Part shown: positions 32,664 through 44,655 of the stretch, one piece after another
Layout of the letters: every line of letters begins with the position of its first letter
Numbering within the stretch: the stretch's first letter is position 1
NCBI GenBank assembly: GCA_027922465.2
Contig: BQMF02000437.1
Coordinates: 124,001-188,000, forward strand
Direction of reading: 5' to 3'
Length of the DNA: 64,000 nt
Source of the DNA: Turritopsis dohrnii
Taxonomy: Eukaryota; Cnidaria; Hydrozoa; Anthoathecata; Oceaniidae
Program-made: the position numbers and the translations under genes
Notes under the pieces: generated by a model
The model's database searches: none
What the model was told of the DNA's origin: nothing
Seen by the model: only the letters and a program-made list of their open reading frames with translations

Positions 32664-33980
32664 AATCGTCCTTTTAAATGCTTTTAACATTTGCATAAAT
32701 GTCCTTTGCATATTGTATATATCTATGTAGAAATATCGATCATGCATTCTCCAGATCAATTTTTGTCTTTCTATTTTATATTTCTTCAATTAACAATAAA
32801 CTTATGTGGATCTGAGAACTAAAAAGCAAAATAAAGATGACATAGTATATAGCTATGAAATATGAGAAAGCTCGACACTCTTGACTGTCTCATTAAATGG
32901 AAATGCAATCATTTAATCATTAATTAGGCAGATTCGTAAAATCGAAAGGCTAGTTACACGAAAGTTAGTAGTTATGACATAGTTCATAGAAATATATTTC
33001 TATGGTCATGAGACTTTTTCAAAACTGTTCAACTCAATAGTTACCTCAAAATTCTTTTGTTGTATCAAAACATGGAGATAGAAAAAATGACAGGAGATTG
33101 AACTCTTTTGTTTCTATTCAAATCATCTGCGATGCGCTGAAGCGGGTGCTTTATTCAAATTTGTCTCTTCAAATTTACCCGCGTTTAAAATAACGTCTTC
33201 GTTCTTTAATTTAATTGGTTAAAGTAACAATTGAAGATATTTCATTACTTAATGTTATAAAGTACCGTGGCTGATTTAGTTCCTATATAAACAATTCTTA
33301 AAATGGAAAATAAGAGGTGGTAAAACATGCGGCCGCACATTACTATGCAATACTATATTATTAAAGCGCGGCCGCGATTTAATTTCAATTCAAGGTTTTA
33401 CTTTGGTCAACACCTAAAATCTGGTCATGATTTTGGTTACTGTTATCAGCTGTTTGCTGACAACATTTAGATTCCGGTACGGATATTATTCGCACACTTT
33501 AAAGTTTATAAGGCTCCGGATAATTTCATAAGATGGAAGAATTAAGGCTCGACCCCGAGATAATTTAATAAGATGGAAGAACTAATGTGTGGCCGCGAGA
33601 TAATTTCATAAGATGGAAGAATTAAAGTGCGGCCGCGAGATAATTTAATAAGATGGAAGAATTAAAGTGCGGCCGCGCGTTGTGAAGTAATTTTCAGGCA
33701 TCAATACTTCATACCAGCATACAAGAACAGTGAAAAAACAGACTATCAAAACTTGTACTCAAACAGCCATTTTATTTGCACTTTCGTACCGTCGTTTAAT
33801 TTATTACCGATTATATTGAAAAGTAAATTTCAAATCAAATTCCATTGAATTTTTATGAATCAGTATGAATCAATTAGTTACTTTGTTTTGAGTCTTCAAA
33901 ATTAATTTCAACAATGGTTTGGTCTGTGAAATCTCATAGAATAAAGAAACAGAACAGAAACAGTTGCGTGCACGTGTGTG

Positions 33981-34754
33981 ATGGATATTGAAGTGCTTGA
34001 TGTGGAAGTTCCACTGAATTACTCCAGGTGAGCGAACACTTTAAATTAGTTCTATTTTGTGTTAGTATGTGTTGAATAGTTTTTATGAATTAAAGTTACT
34101 CTGTGTCGTGAGCTGGTATGGTGGTAATGTGACTATTTTTATAAAAGATGAATTTCATGTTTTTATCTCTACATTTTGTATTTAAATCACTTCCAAACTA
34201 TCAAGCCTTCGATAAAAAAAACTCCATGGATTTACAACGCAAGTGACAAACTTCAGGCCTTTATAGGGAATAATTGAACACATTTTATGTGTTTACTTTT
34301 TTGTTGCACCTTACACTTACTGCCTTTACTTCCCCTTTCCTTAATTCCCCTTTTGATCATATTAAAGTAATTTGTACCCTAAAAGTAAATGACTTCATTT
34401 TATACCATTTTATTTAGGCAATTCCATTATTATTTTATTTAGATATACGAATTTCTAAAATCAAGAAATTTAGAACATTTGCTTATTTCCTTCCAATGTT
34501 ACAAAATAGATGATGCAAAGTTGCTAGAAATTGGCTTTGCATATGGAGATGTGTCAGCATATAGATGCAAATTGCCTTCCCAGTCATCAATTCGAACTTA
34601 TGAAGAAAGAGCACAAGAATTAAAGAAGAAGATTGAAAGAAGTCACAGCTTGGTCAGAAAAGACACTTTGAATCGTACAGTAAAGAAGCAAGACACCTTG
34701 AAAGTGAATTACGGAATGGAATGTGTGTTATTCAAAAAATATTTTGGGAAATGA
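33981..34754 (+). CDS. Possible second gene of the DDE transposon (two exons)
   Basis: An ATG at 33981 starts MDIEVLDVEVPLNYS and reaches a good donor (CCAG|GTGAGC, exon end 34027). A frame that runs to TGA at 34752-34754 can be joined at a weak acceptor (CAAG, exon start 34466) in the correct phase. The second part is basic (YEERAQELKKKIERSH and on). No domain is recognised. It faces the transposase gene. The first-exon assignment and the splice are inference. Confidence 0.35.
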
Positions 34755-34899
34755 AATAACAATTTGTTCTTATGATACGAACGTTTGTTTTCTGTACAAC
34801 CCTCCTAGGTACAACGCAATATTAAGAATAAGATTATAGTAAATATCCACTAAATAATCAAAAGTGTAATCATACCAAAATTGAAAAATATTAATTGAA

Positions 34900-36085
34900 T
34901 TAGACAACAAATCCTTCAGAAGAAAGTATTCTAAGAAGTGAAATAAACAAATCCAGTGCTTCGTCCGCGCTCTGGCCGATACGTAAACTATGAATATGTA
35001 AACAACAGTTGAGAAGTTCGTGGAAGTCCTTAATTTTATATATTGGATTGTTTTGTACTCCGAGAACACTTGTTGCCACAGCTATGTCTGCATCAATTGT
35101 AGTAACGCCCTCACTTTTTAGCACCCACAGTATGTGGTAGATAAAATAGTACATCAGGTTTTCCACCAGGTGCTCGTGATGACTGGTGAACTTGTCTTAA
35201 ATTCCATGTAGTCATGAAATCATTCAGTTCTGTTTGTATGACAGGTAGAAAACAAAACAACAAACATTCCTGGTGAGTTTCCAAGCTAGGTTTATAAATA
35301 CTCTTGTGAACCATTTCTGTAAAGAAATCGATCCACCAACATGTTCTAAATTTTTTGAGACGTGACCATAGTACTTCTATTCTTTGGTTTCTTGTAGAAG
35401 CCGAATAATTGAAACTATCATCTAGATCAGTAAAGAAAACTTGTAGATCTTCTATGTATATATTTTCAGAACCTCTGTCCATTCTTACGATTCTTGGCAC
35501 AATTCCATGTGGTTCAATACATTTGAGGTAGTGATTGGCAATGACTACTGGGTCTTTACTGGTAGAGGTGACAGTTAACCAAAGAATTTTCCGGCTAAAG
35601 CCATCAACGCAACCGTGTATGCAGAAACACCATGATTTCAATTTGTCGTTTCCATCAATATGGTAAACATGTCCTGGTCCATTTGCCCAATATATGCGTC
35701 GGTTGATTATTTTCCTCTTCCTCAGATCAACACCAACAGGATCAACACTTTTTAAAGTTTTTCGAACATCTTCTTTTGAGACATTCACACGGTACTTCAT
35801 ACGAATATTTTCGGTCACCTGACGATATCCAACATAACTGAAGGAAGTATCTAACTCATTTATCACAACATCTTTTAAATCTGCATCATTTAATGTTCTT
35901 CTCCTTGTGAGTTTCTCTTCTCTGCAAATTCTTTTCATTGCTGCCATTGTAAATGCTCTGTTATGTATAACACTTATTAATGGACATATCTCTTTATACT
36001 TTAATTTTGGGCGTATTGTATGGTAACGCTTCACCAGATCACGGATATGCAATTGCGTCGTTGGTGGTAAAAATGAATCAGCCAT
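34900..36085 (-). pseudogene. Integrase-core (DDE) transposase with one frame break
   Basis: The ATG is at 36083-36085 (MADSFLPPTTQ). The first ~110 residues are a helical N-terminal region. The catalytic core has D in YHIDGNDKL, D in VRMDRGSEN, and E about 34 residues later in QRIEVLWSRL, the rve/IS481-like order. WCFCIHGCVDGFSRKI is the typical strand around the first D. The frame stops at 35111, and an adjacent frame continues to 34900 (GVTTIDADIAVATSVLG). The break lies in a CTAAAAAGTG stretch and needs a single-base shift. Otherwise it looks complete, so a sequencing error or a recent mutation are both possible. Confidence 0.65.
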
Positions 36086-36666
36086 GACTGCCTTCCTGAC
36101 GATGTAAACCCACACTATCGCTAATTCAACTACACCACCATAATTTCACAATATGTTATTCAGCCATTTATTTTGCGGCCGCGCTTTAATTTTTCTATCT
36201 TACGAAATTATCTCGCGGCCGCACGTTAATTTTTCTATCTTACGAAATTATCTCGCAGCCGCACGTTAATTTTTCTAAGTTACGAAATTATCTCTTCTTT
36301 ACTTACGGTAACTAAGATATTGTGGTATCTGTGAAAATTACAGACCAGATTGTCAAGACAGCAATATTAGTCTGTAAAACATAACGTGCAGCCGCACATT
36401 AATTTTATTTTCATGATAATAACTATATCAATGTGCGGCCGCACAATAATTATGCGGCCGCAACTTATAATGCGCGGCCGCGTATTTTATCGCTTGTTAT
36501 ACCACCACATATTTAATATATAATAAAGAACCAAATCAGCCACGGTATCACCACACAACCACGCGTACTTGGTCTACCATTTTAAAGCTGAAGAACCAAT
36601 CACGTTGCAAATTTTCTTTGCATTACGTAATATTAGAGTGGTACATGATTTTCGTTGAACTGTGTG

Positions 36667-37681
36667 TCAAGATATAAAGATATAAATACATCAGTATCTA
36701 TGTTATTCTTGCGTTTCTTGCACTGATATTTAATTTTTGTCCTTGTTAAGAGTTTGTTGTTCTGTCATATACACTTCGATGATGTTTCGAAATGTCTATG
36801 GAGTTTAATGATAGACATGAATGTTTTGCCTGCTTTTCAAGTTTCAGTTAATCCAAGTAAATAGATCAGATTTCCAGTACGCTGTTAATTTAATACTGAA
36901 ATGGTAATTAACTTCTTTAATTTAATTTTCATGCTTTTCTATGCTTGTTGCACACATTACTTTATTGTATGTATCCTTCCTGCATTCTGTTTGTTCTGTT
37001 CTGCTAAAAGTGTTTGTCATTCTTTATTTAGATTATTTCCCACCCAAGTTGCTTATTGTTCTCTTAACATGATGACAAAAAAAAGTGAGAAGAAAAGCTT
37101 ATATCAAGCAGTTACTGGTATGTATCCTGTTTACTCTAGATGTTTTCATTTTTGTGATTGTTATAACACCTCTCATTAAATAGAGTTTTTGTATTTTAGA
37201 TTACTGTCAAAAAAGCTGAGGAGGAAGAAATACACAAAATGATGCGATAAACTAAAAACTGATCTTGTTTCACTGAAGATAAACATGACAAAAGCTGCTC
37301 CTGCTAATTGAAAAATCGCCATTTTTATTTGCATGTCTTTTTGGTTAGTTTTCAAAGAGTTCTGTCATTCTGAGTTTTAGTTGCAGTAAAATTAAACAAG
37401 AAACAGTTCCAACCCATGACACTTTCTAAAATTTGAACATTACTTCGATTTAGCTAACCCTTTTTCAAGAGTCGTTTTTATATCTTTATATTTTATGAAA
37501 GACTATACTTACGTTTTACGGAATATTTTTTAATAATGACCAGCTTTAAACTTTGGCAATGTTATGAACTATTAGCTCCCCAATTAATTTATAAACTACA
37601 TGTAAATATTTGAATAAGAAGATTTTATCATCAGTTTCCTTATTTATTTCTTTATACATTGATTCATTATTACTGAAACAT
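36667..37681 (+). repeat. Detached right part of the Harbinger element (U2)
   Basis: This matches U1 about 17985-18985, inside the Harbinger element. Its right AAGACGTCTT array and terminus are missing; the hAT end follows directly at 37682. Left of it, 36548-36666 is sequence with no counterpart in other units. Confidence 0.7.
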
Positions 37682-38754
37682 CAGGGATCGCGCCGCCGGT
37701 TTTCATCTGGGGGGCCAAGAAAATTCTTCTGTAATGTCGCCCACCATGGTTGGGCGACGAAGAAAAATTTTCGCCTCAAAGCCCTCTAAAGGCCCTAAAA
37801 CAGCCACTGTTTTTCTTTTAAACGTATTTTTTTAAATCCCTGCTTCAACAGAGAAACAAAAAAGAAATGTTGTTAAGATGAAAGTAACTAATAAATAACA
37901 AAACCTTATAAACATAAGATTATGAACTAAATAAAGAGATCACTGAATCTAAAGATCTTTTGCCGTAAAACTACCAAAAGTGTTCTTTCGATCTGGATGA
38001 AGAGCGACAAATTCATTTGCTACCTCAATTAGTGATATTTCATCAAGAATGGTCTTGTTTTCATAAAGAAAGATAAGGAATTGAGACGTTTCTGTGTCAT
38101 TCTTGATCGAAGCCACGTTTTAATCCTTCTCAACATTGAAAAGGAACTTTCAGGTGTTGCTGATGTAGCACCGGCAGTCAGGATAATTCTTACGATGGTA
38201 ACGCAATTCGTGAACATCATGCGTTTTTCTCGTGACAACGACTTTAGCACCATGATTACTTCTTCCAAGTTGATGGGCTCACTTTCAAAGATTGTTGGAA
38301 ATATCAGAAGCTCTGCAGTTAATGAATCGGCGTCATAGTCACCTTCACAATGCATCTGCAATACTTCCAATTCATCATCGACACACTGTTTGCTCGCTGC
38401 TTTCAAAAACAACTGCTCCACTTGAGAAAACAGTTTAAAGGTTGGTTGGTCAAATCTTTCTTTAATGGCGTTGATAATTGAATCAAGTGCTTCGTAGTAG
38501 ATTAGTTTGTAATCTTCATACGGATTATCTGGATAATACGCTGCTGCTGTTGCTTTTGGGTTTCCTGCGACATAAGTTACTATCGAATAGTTGGGTTTTC
38601 TTCGCTTTCTTGGAAGTGTTGGGAAAGAGATTGCCTCAATTTTGCTAGCTGAAAATTTGATCTTCTCGTAAAGCATGCTGAAATCGCGCTCGTTTCTCAT
38701 GTTCTCCAATGTTTCAACTGTTAGATCAGCGAGCTCTTGATGTAAGGAATTTTT
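37682..38754 (-). mobile_element. hAT element remnant (3' half)
   Basis: The terminus CAGGGATCGCGCCGCC at 37682 is followed by a minus-strand transposase C-terminal half. The opposite end is missing: the element stops at a tRNA-like head. It lies at the breakpoint between U2 and U3. Confidence 0.65.
37959..38754 (-). pseudogene. hAT transposase, C-terminal half (frameshifted)
   Basis: The frame ends with the hAT dimerisation region: ATPESSFSMLRRIKTWLRS, MTQKRLNSLS, as in ZMYM1-like transposases. Upstream is ALDSIINAIKERFDQPTFKL, also typical of that group. The continuous frame stops at 38029, but the next frame continues ENKTILDEISLIEVANEFV and ends at 37959-37961, so one base has been lost near 38056. 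The N-terminal half and zinc finger are absent. Confidence 0.68.
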
Positions 38755-38826
38755 CGACATGACCGGACTCGAACACGGGTCGCAGCGGTCGCACTCAAAG
38801 GTACTAACCACTACACCATCGCTGCA
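38755..38826 (-). repeat. tRNA-derived SINE-like head at the U2/U3 junction
   Basis: On the minus strand it reads GCAGCGATGGTGTAGTGG (A-box-like), TTAGTACC, and about 30 bases later GTTCGAGTCC (B-box-like). The stems expected for a working tRNA do not pair well, so this is a tRNA-derived promoter rather than a tRNA gene. Only the A-box half is shared with U1 (7881-7924) and U2 (about 31368-31411). Confidence 0.5.
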
Positions 38827-39369
38827 CAGTTTTCAAAAATTTCAAAAATTGAAATATCTGTGAAATATTAGCTCCAGTCGAGGTCACTGAAATTTCATCC
38901 GTACTTTGGGTTTTCAAATATCTCTAAGCTACGACCTGGATTTTGCCTTGTTGTCCACTTATCAAATGGAGATCATATGTTTCTATATTTATAGTGGCAG
39001 GAACGCCTTTGTCAAGCAAGATTAATCCTTCTACATCAACCCTTATCAAAAGTACTGTCAAGTTACCTGGTAAACGGGCGCTGTCGGAAAGAGGTAACAC
39101 AATGTTGAATGCCTGATTGACTGAAATCCTTCAGGTATAACATTCGTTTCACGTGGCCTTTTCTGGTATCAAACAGGAAAATTGCCTTCAGATGATTTCC
39201 CCCCAAGTGAATTCCCGCCCAGAGCAATGCCACTAACCCACACCCTCCCCCAATCTAGGGTTTGGGTAAGGGTTAGGTTTACGGGCTACCTAAATGGGGT
39301 ACAATTTTCCGAGGGGCAATTATTTAATGCGGGACATTTAATGGCTGATGGGATGGCTATCGTCTCGAA

Positions 39370-39391
39370 GGGGGTGGGTGTGGGGGTGGGG
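39370..39391 (+). other. Potential G-quadruplex before the orphan PAN exon (U3)
   Basis: G runs of three to five are separated by T or TGT, in the same position relative to the PAN exon as in U1 and U2. Confidence 0.5.
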
Positions 39392-39519
39392 TAGAGATTT
39401 TTCAGGGGGGATTTTCCTAGAACCCTTTTTTTTGGGTAGTTGCTCTTGCAATGCAATCCTAAAATATAGAAGCAAGACATCTTTGCACCATATTCAGTAA
39501 TTTTTTATTTATTTTTCAG

Positions 39520-39779
39520 CAAAACTTAATGGACGCTTGTACATTTCATCGAATGAACACACCAACAAGAAATTAAAAGCATCGATAATTCGTAAAGAAA
39601 AACGAGTAATCAATCACATGATCTGTATGAACATGTATTGTGATAAAGATAAAGATTGTGAGAGTATCAACTATCACGCAGAAACTAAAGAATGTGAGCT
39701 TCTATCGAGGAAATTTACTGCTGGTAAAGACACTCTTGAATCAGCGACAGGTTGGACATACTTTGAAGCAATGAATTAA
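39520..39779 (+). CDS. Orphan intact PAN/Apple exon (U3)
   Basis: This is the third copy of the PAN exon, with a good TTTTTCAG acceptor, phase 1 entry and stop TAA at 39777. The GWTYFE end is intact. No CTLD or linker exons lie between gene B's PAN exon and this one, because U3 lacks that part. It could be a pseudoexon, or an alternative terminal exon for gene B, since phase and acceptor match those of 31811. Confidence 0.75.
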
Positions 39780-40228
39780 CATGTTTGTTCAGTTGCACTT
39801 ATTACTAGAATAACGTAGAGGACAATTCACAGATAAGAGGCTGTTAACTGTATCTAGCTTTGTTCCACAACATTCCCATAGATGAACCTGAGAAAGTAAC
39901 GTCCACATTATTATAATTTATATGTGACGTTGTTAATGAAAATCCAATCCATAGCAGTTAATAGAAGAGATTTTCGTGCTACTTTTTAAAATAACTTTTT
40001 GTATGCTCTTAGTAAGCGAGGTATTTATGGCGTCTATATGTATTTGATCTTGCCAAATAACTTCTCAGTTTTTTGTTCCATCCAAGTGAAATAGATTTTC
40101 GTATTGTTGTGTTGGTTTCTTTATTGTTGGTGTTTTGTTTTTTTTGTTTTTTTATATAAACAAATTGACTAGGTTTTTTAAGCACAGCATAAATGTCATG
40201 CTAAAATCTATTTCTTTATTTATATTTG

Positions 40229-40372
40229 CAGGGACCACGGAGCAAAATTTTCATTTGAGTGGAGGGGTGAGCTCACTACTTGGGGCCAAGAAAATTTTCC
40301 GAATTTTATTGGATAAGAATGGCTAAAACTGTAATAAACCCTAAACTGACAAACCCTGCTCTGCGGTCCCTG
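40229..40372. mobile_element. Small hAT-type MITE, U3 copy
   Basis: Same ends and same place as 9330-9473. Confidence 0.62.
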
Positions 40373-42635
40373 AATCGTCCTTTTAAATGCTTTTAACATT
40401 TGCATAAATGTCCTTTGCATATTGTATATATCTATGTAGAAATATCGATCATGCATTCTCCAGATCAATTTTGTCTTTCTATTTTATATTTCTTCAATTA
40501 ACAATAAACTTATGTGGATCTGAGAACTAAAAAGCAAAATAAAGATGACATAGTATATAGCTATGAAATATGAAAAAGCTCGACACTCTTGACTGTCTCA
40601 TTAAATAGAAATGCAATCATTTAATAATTAATTAGGCAGATTCGTAAAATGAAGGTCAGCTCCTGTGAGTGAGACCAGTGTCAAGAGAAGAGTGTGAAAC
40701 ACACAATCCTAAATAAACATTCCCAATACACGTAAAAAAGTTTAGAAAGAAAGCCGTTTTAAAAAATAGGATGTTTAGCATAGAATGAGGCATGTACCAA
40801 TAATTCAATGGTGTTATTACTCTTAAGTAAGTAACTAAAGAATTATCACCTTTCAGTCCAATGAATACAGAACTAAACAAATTCCAATGGCTGCAGACAC
40901 CTACAGAATTGGAAGAAAGGCTAAAAAAATTGAGAAAGGCTAAAAAAATTATAACTGGGACTGCATTCACTGATTCAATGTCATACAAATACACCATTTT
41001 TAATGCTTACTTTCTCAAAGTATAGGCAAGGAAGTCATGTAAGTTATCACAGAAAACACAAAATAAACATGATCAGATTTCTGAGAAAACATGTTATTAA
41101 AACTTGTGTAAGCCACTTAATTTTAATTTCTTTTAAAAAAGTAACCTTTCATTTCACTTTTGATAGCAAAACATTCGAAAATAAAAAAAAAATTCAACAA
41201 AAACTAACCACAAGGCAATGCGTGCTTGACCTTTGTCTTCCTTCAAATTACTGGGAAAATACGTTTCTTTATATTTGACCAGAAACAAACTTCTGATACA
41301 AATGTGTCGAAGAAAGGATGTCTTTCTTACTAATCTTCTTAGACAAATACCTTTGCCAACAGCGTAACTCCATAACTGAAAAAGGAAAGAATGGGGAAAC
41401 ATGCTCGTTCAAACACGAGCTCGAATTCGTGGATTCTCATAGGGGGTAAATTTCACCTATTCTGGTCGCCCAGAAAATAAAAGCTTGACATGCGCTCGGC
41501 ACACATTAACTTTTCCCGTAGGGGCTAAATAACTGCATTCTTTGTTGGCTTAAACTGGAATATTTTATTTTCTTACCCCCTTGAGATCTAAATCGAAAGT
41601 AAGTCTCAAGAACAATACTGAATGTGCAAACTATTGTTAGGGGTTTGACGGCACTAGAGGGTGGTTTAATGTACTGTGTCGCATTAAATATTGAAGATAT
41701 TAGATATTGATATTGAATATTAGATATTGAAGTAAAAGCAAAACAGCCGGGGAGAAGAGTCAAACTCTCTGTTTGCTTGCTTTAATTTAAACAAAAAATA
41801 CTTCGAGAAAAATCAGGTACTTTGGACGGACAAGCTTGACATACACTGTATCCGTCACTGCATTAGGGACAGCTTTGCCATTATCATGAAAAATCGGAGA
41901 AAAAAAACAATCTTCTAAATTCCTTTTCTTCAACACTCATGAGTTGAATAAAATTCGTTTTTCATTTAGAGATTTTCTGATCAACTAAAAGGCATTTCTA
42001 TTTTCATTGCCTCTCTTGAGCGATCATTTTATAAACTGGTAACGTGTATGCAGTCACGTGGGACGAATTGTTTTATTGTGTTGCATAGGAAACAAATTGA
42101 GCATAGTTATAATACAAAATCAAGTTGTCAAATGGAAATTTCGATTGATAGATTTCATTCGAGCTATTTCACCAGGCAACATATTTAACCTTTTTTCACG
42201 TAGTCATTCATTTTAATAACTGAAAAGATTTTTTTCTTAAATTTTTCATTACTTTGAATTTCTTTATGTATCCTTGACAAACAAAAAACAGTTCAAAGAA
42301 GTACTTGTATTTCTAACCATTCGTGTAGAGTGGAGAAAATGGAAGCAACGAAATGATTGACTGGAAAGTATGTTGATTGTTTTTCTCTTTTCCTTTTCTT
42401 TAATCAAAATAATCATAATTGTTTAACATAGTTCTTCTCATTCTTATAACATGAAATTTTCGGTTATAATCAGCCAATTACTGTCTTTTTATAAAGTTGG
42501 GGAATCTATCAAATGTCTCTTAGATCATTTATCTGTCTTTTGATTTTGTAGATTTGCATCACCAGGATCTTCATGGTTATCACATGTCATTTTGGTAAAA
42601 ATTTATTAACTTCCGTTGTTTGGTTAACAAATATC

Positions 42636-42950
42636 TCATGTAAAACGATGTCTATCTATAGATTTAAAAACTGATATTTTCAGTGTACTGAACTGCTTTT
42701 GGAAACGTCTAGTAGTAAAAGTGTTTGAAAACTCTAATGGACTGCTTATGTAAATTTCATGAAAGTTTCGCACAACTTTATCAACATAAACAATTTCATA
42801 GGTGACGTCAGTTCCGAACCCTTCCATTGCATTTCCAAATTGACTAAATTTTAAGGGAACATACCCAGGCAAACCAATGCAGTCTTTTAGAATCTGCGGG
42901 TTTTGCGGTAGTGAGGGACTCCATATTCTCTGGAATGGATGTGACGTCAT
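42636..42950 (-). CDS. Conserved minus-strand open frame, U3 copy
   Basis: Paralogue of 11738-12052, frame intact over 104 codons, no known domain. Confidence 0.22.
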   Translation of the reverse strand: MTSHPFQRIWSPSLPQNPQILKDCIGLPGYVPLKFSQFGNAMEGFGTDVTYEIVYVDKVVRNFHEIYISSPLEFSNTFTTRRFQKQFSTLKISVFKSIDRHRFT

Positions 42951-44316
42951 TGATGTCGTTAATCGATCGTCTTTATAGCGCTAAGTAGAAGGCTTACTAA
43001 ATACAGGTGTGTGTGAAAAAGAGAGGCCTTGATAAAATATAATTTGTTCACTTTTCTTCTTCTGGGCACATAAGTCCGTTGATGCAAACTACATAAAATT
43101 TTGAACTCTGTTGAAAAATAAAATCACAGTAAGTGTATCCATCTTGTAGAGCTCAAAAATCTGATCTACTACATACATATGTTTTACAAAATCATTATGT
43201 TCTTAGTCGTTTTCTTTAATTGTCCTTAAAACTACGACAGTATGATAAGATAATATGGTACAAAAAATAAAAAAAATGGATAAGTTATAAAATACAGATC
43301 GACCTTTATAATGAACATTTAACGAATCCAAGAAATCAGCAGGAAGTGAGTGTTAAAAATTAAAAGCAATTCCTGTAGAGATGACTTTTCCATGCAACAA
43401 TCACATCTCTGTGCGCAATCGAACAGATTGAAACATAACAATAACGTTTTAAAATCTTCGCTCAAATTCGAGCAATGAGACGTTTCTAAGATCACTTACA
43501 TAGTATTCTTTATGAATTTTTATGCACGCAACTTTGTTCCTTATTATAAACTGAGGACCTGCGAAATAGTTTGTTTCACTTACTGAGAATCAAACATTTA
43601 ACATCTGATAAATAAAATCTTGTAGTGGTCACACAGTCATAGATTTCTCCTTACTGTACTTCTTAACTATTCTGCTTTTCTTATTAGTCAAAAGACATGA
43701 CGCTGATTTTGATGCAACTAAGTTTCTCTTCTTTAATTATGACAATGGTCTCAACGATGTTCGATGTCCCTCTCTTTTAAGCGCTCCCTCTTGTTGAGCT
43801 TCTCCCTAAATTCAAAATTAATTTAATAATCGCCCCCTTCTAACGAGCGTCCTGGCAATTTTTGGAAAAAAAGCAAACACATACAGTTAAGTTGTTTATT
43901 ATTAAGTAACGTATTGTTTATTAATTAAAAAAAACACAGCAAAATGGAATTCTGAGTTAAGATTCGAATTAAGATCGTTCTAATTATTATGAAATAATTA
44001 AATACCTCACATTTTTGGCTGTCATGATGGTTCCACACATCCTGTAGCTATGACTACTGTATTATCCCTTTGCTCATTAAAAGTTTGTCTTAGTTTGAGA
44101 CTGGTCTTGGTTAACAATGAAGCCAATAAATTAAGCTGAGTTTGTATGCTTTACGGCTATTGGTTACCCTCTAGGTAGTTCAAGGCAGAAAATGTCCTGA
44201 CGAAACATCTGAACATCGAATACCATTTCACATAACTTCATTTCAACTTCAGTGAAAAGGTGCAATTCAATTGCATTGCAAATTTAGGTTTTGAGAAGTG
44301 TTGCCTTTTTCTTTAG

Positions 44317-44529
44317 GAAACAATACTGCATCATGTGATTTTAATAATTACTGCTACAAGTATGTTGAAGACCCAAAGGAGTGGCAAGCAGCACAGGACT
44401 TTTGTATGACCATGGGAATGTCTCTGACTTCAATTTTATCAATGAATGATGCAATTTTCATAAATGATGTTGCAGACAATCATGATGTTTGGGTTGGATT
44501 GGCGCAGCCGTACACAGTTTGGAACGATG
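44317..44529 (+). CDS. Gene C exon 1 of the CTLD
   Basis: 213 nt, phase 1-1, acceptor TTCTTTAG, donor GTAAGA. It differs from gene B exon 1 at a handful of residues (for example DPKEW for DQKEW, LTSILSMND for LASILSMDD, INDV for INNV) and keeps every Cys and the WVGL and WNDG words. Confidence 0.85.
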
Positions 44530-44655
44530 GTAAGAGATAGAAATAACTATCGACTGTTATTCGGTGCTGATTGTTGTTTAGTTGAGCGGTTTTCGCTTTT
44601 CAAGCTTTGGTAGCTGTAAGTGCTGTGGGTCCGTCTTTGTAGGAACCTCTTAGGG

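Larger units (their letters stand above)
33263..36547. mobile_element. Integrase-type DDE DNA transposon with GCGGCCGC subterminal arrays
   Basis: The left end TACCGTGGCTGATTTAGTTC (33263-33282) is matched by the inverse at 36528-36547 with one mismatch, so the element is 3285 bp. Both ends carry arrays with perfect GCGGCCGC words: four on the left (33329, 33368, 33629, 33669), five on the right (36175, 36215, 36435, 36454, 36474), and several decayed ones. Inside are a minus-strand integrase-fold transposase and a convergent plus-strand frame. It may belong to the IS3EU-type group, but I am not sure. No target duplication is evident, in keeping with the local rearrangement. Confidence 0.75.
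19783..37681 (+). repeat. Tandem unit U2, with a large internal replacement
   Basis: U2 matches U1 from its first base. An 18-base deletion lies near its start and several insertions are absent from U1 (20790-21440, 23470-24956, about 25315-25518, about 25857-27433, about 29547-29956). After 32941 the match stops. Sequence 32942-36666 replaces the part equivalent to U1 9754-17985, and the match resumes at 36667-37681 (equivalent to U1 about 17985-18985). The missing part includes CTLD exons 1 and 2, so U2 supplies no 5' half for the next gene. Confidence 0.85.

Noticed and set aside
38755..38826. A functional tRNA gene (minus strand).
   Set aside because: A- and B-box-like words are present, but the acceptor and T stems do not pair. 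It is treated as a SINE-type head.
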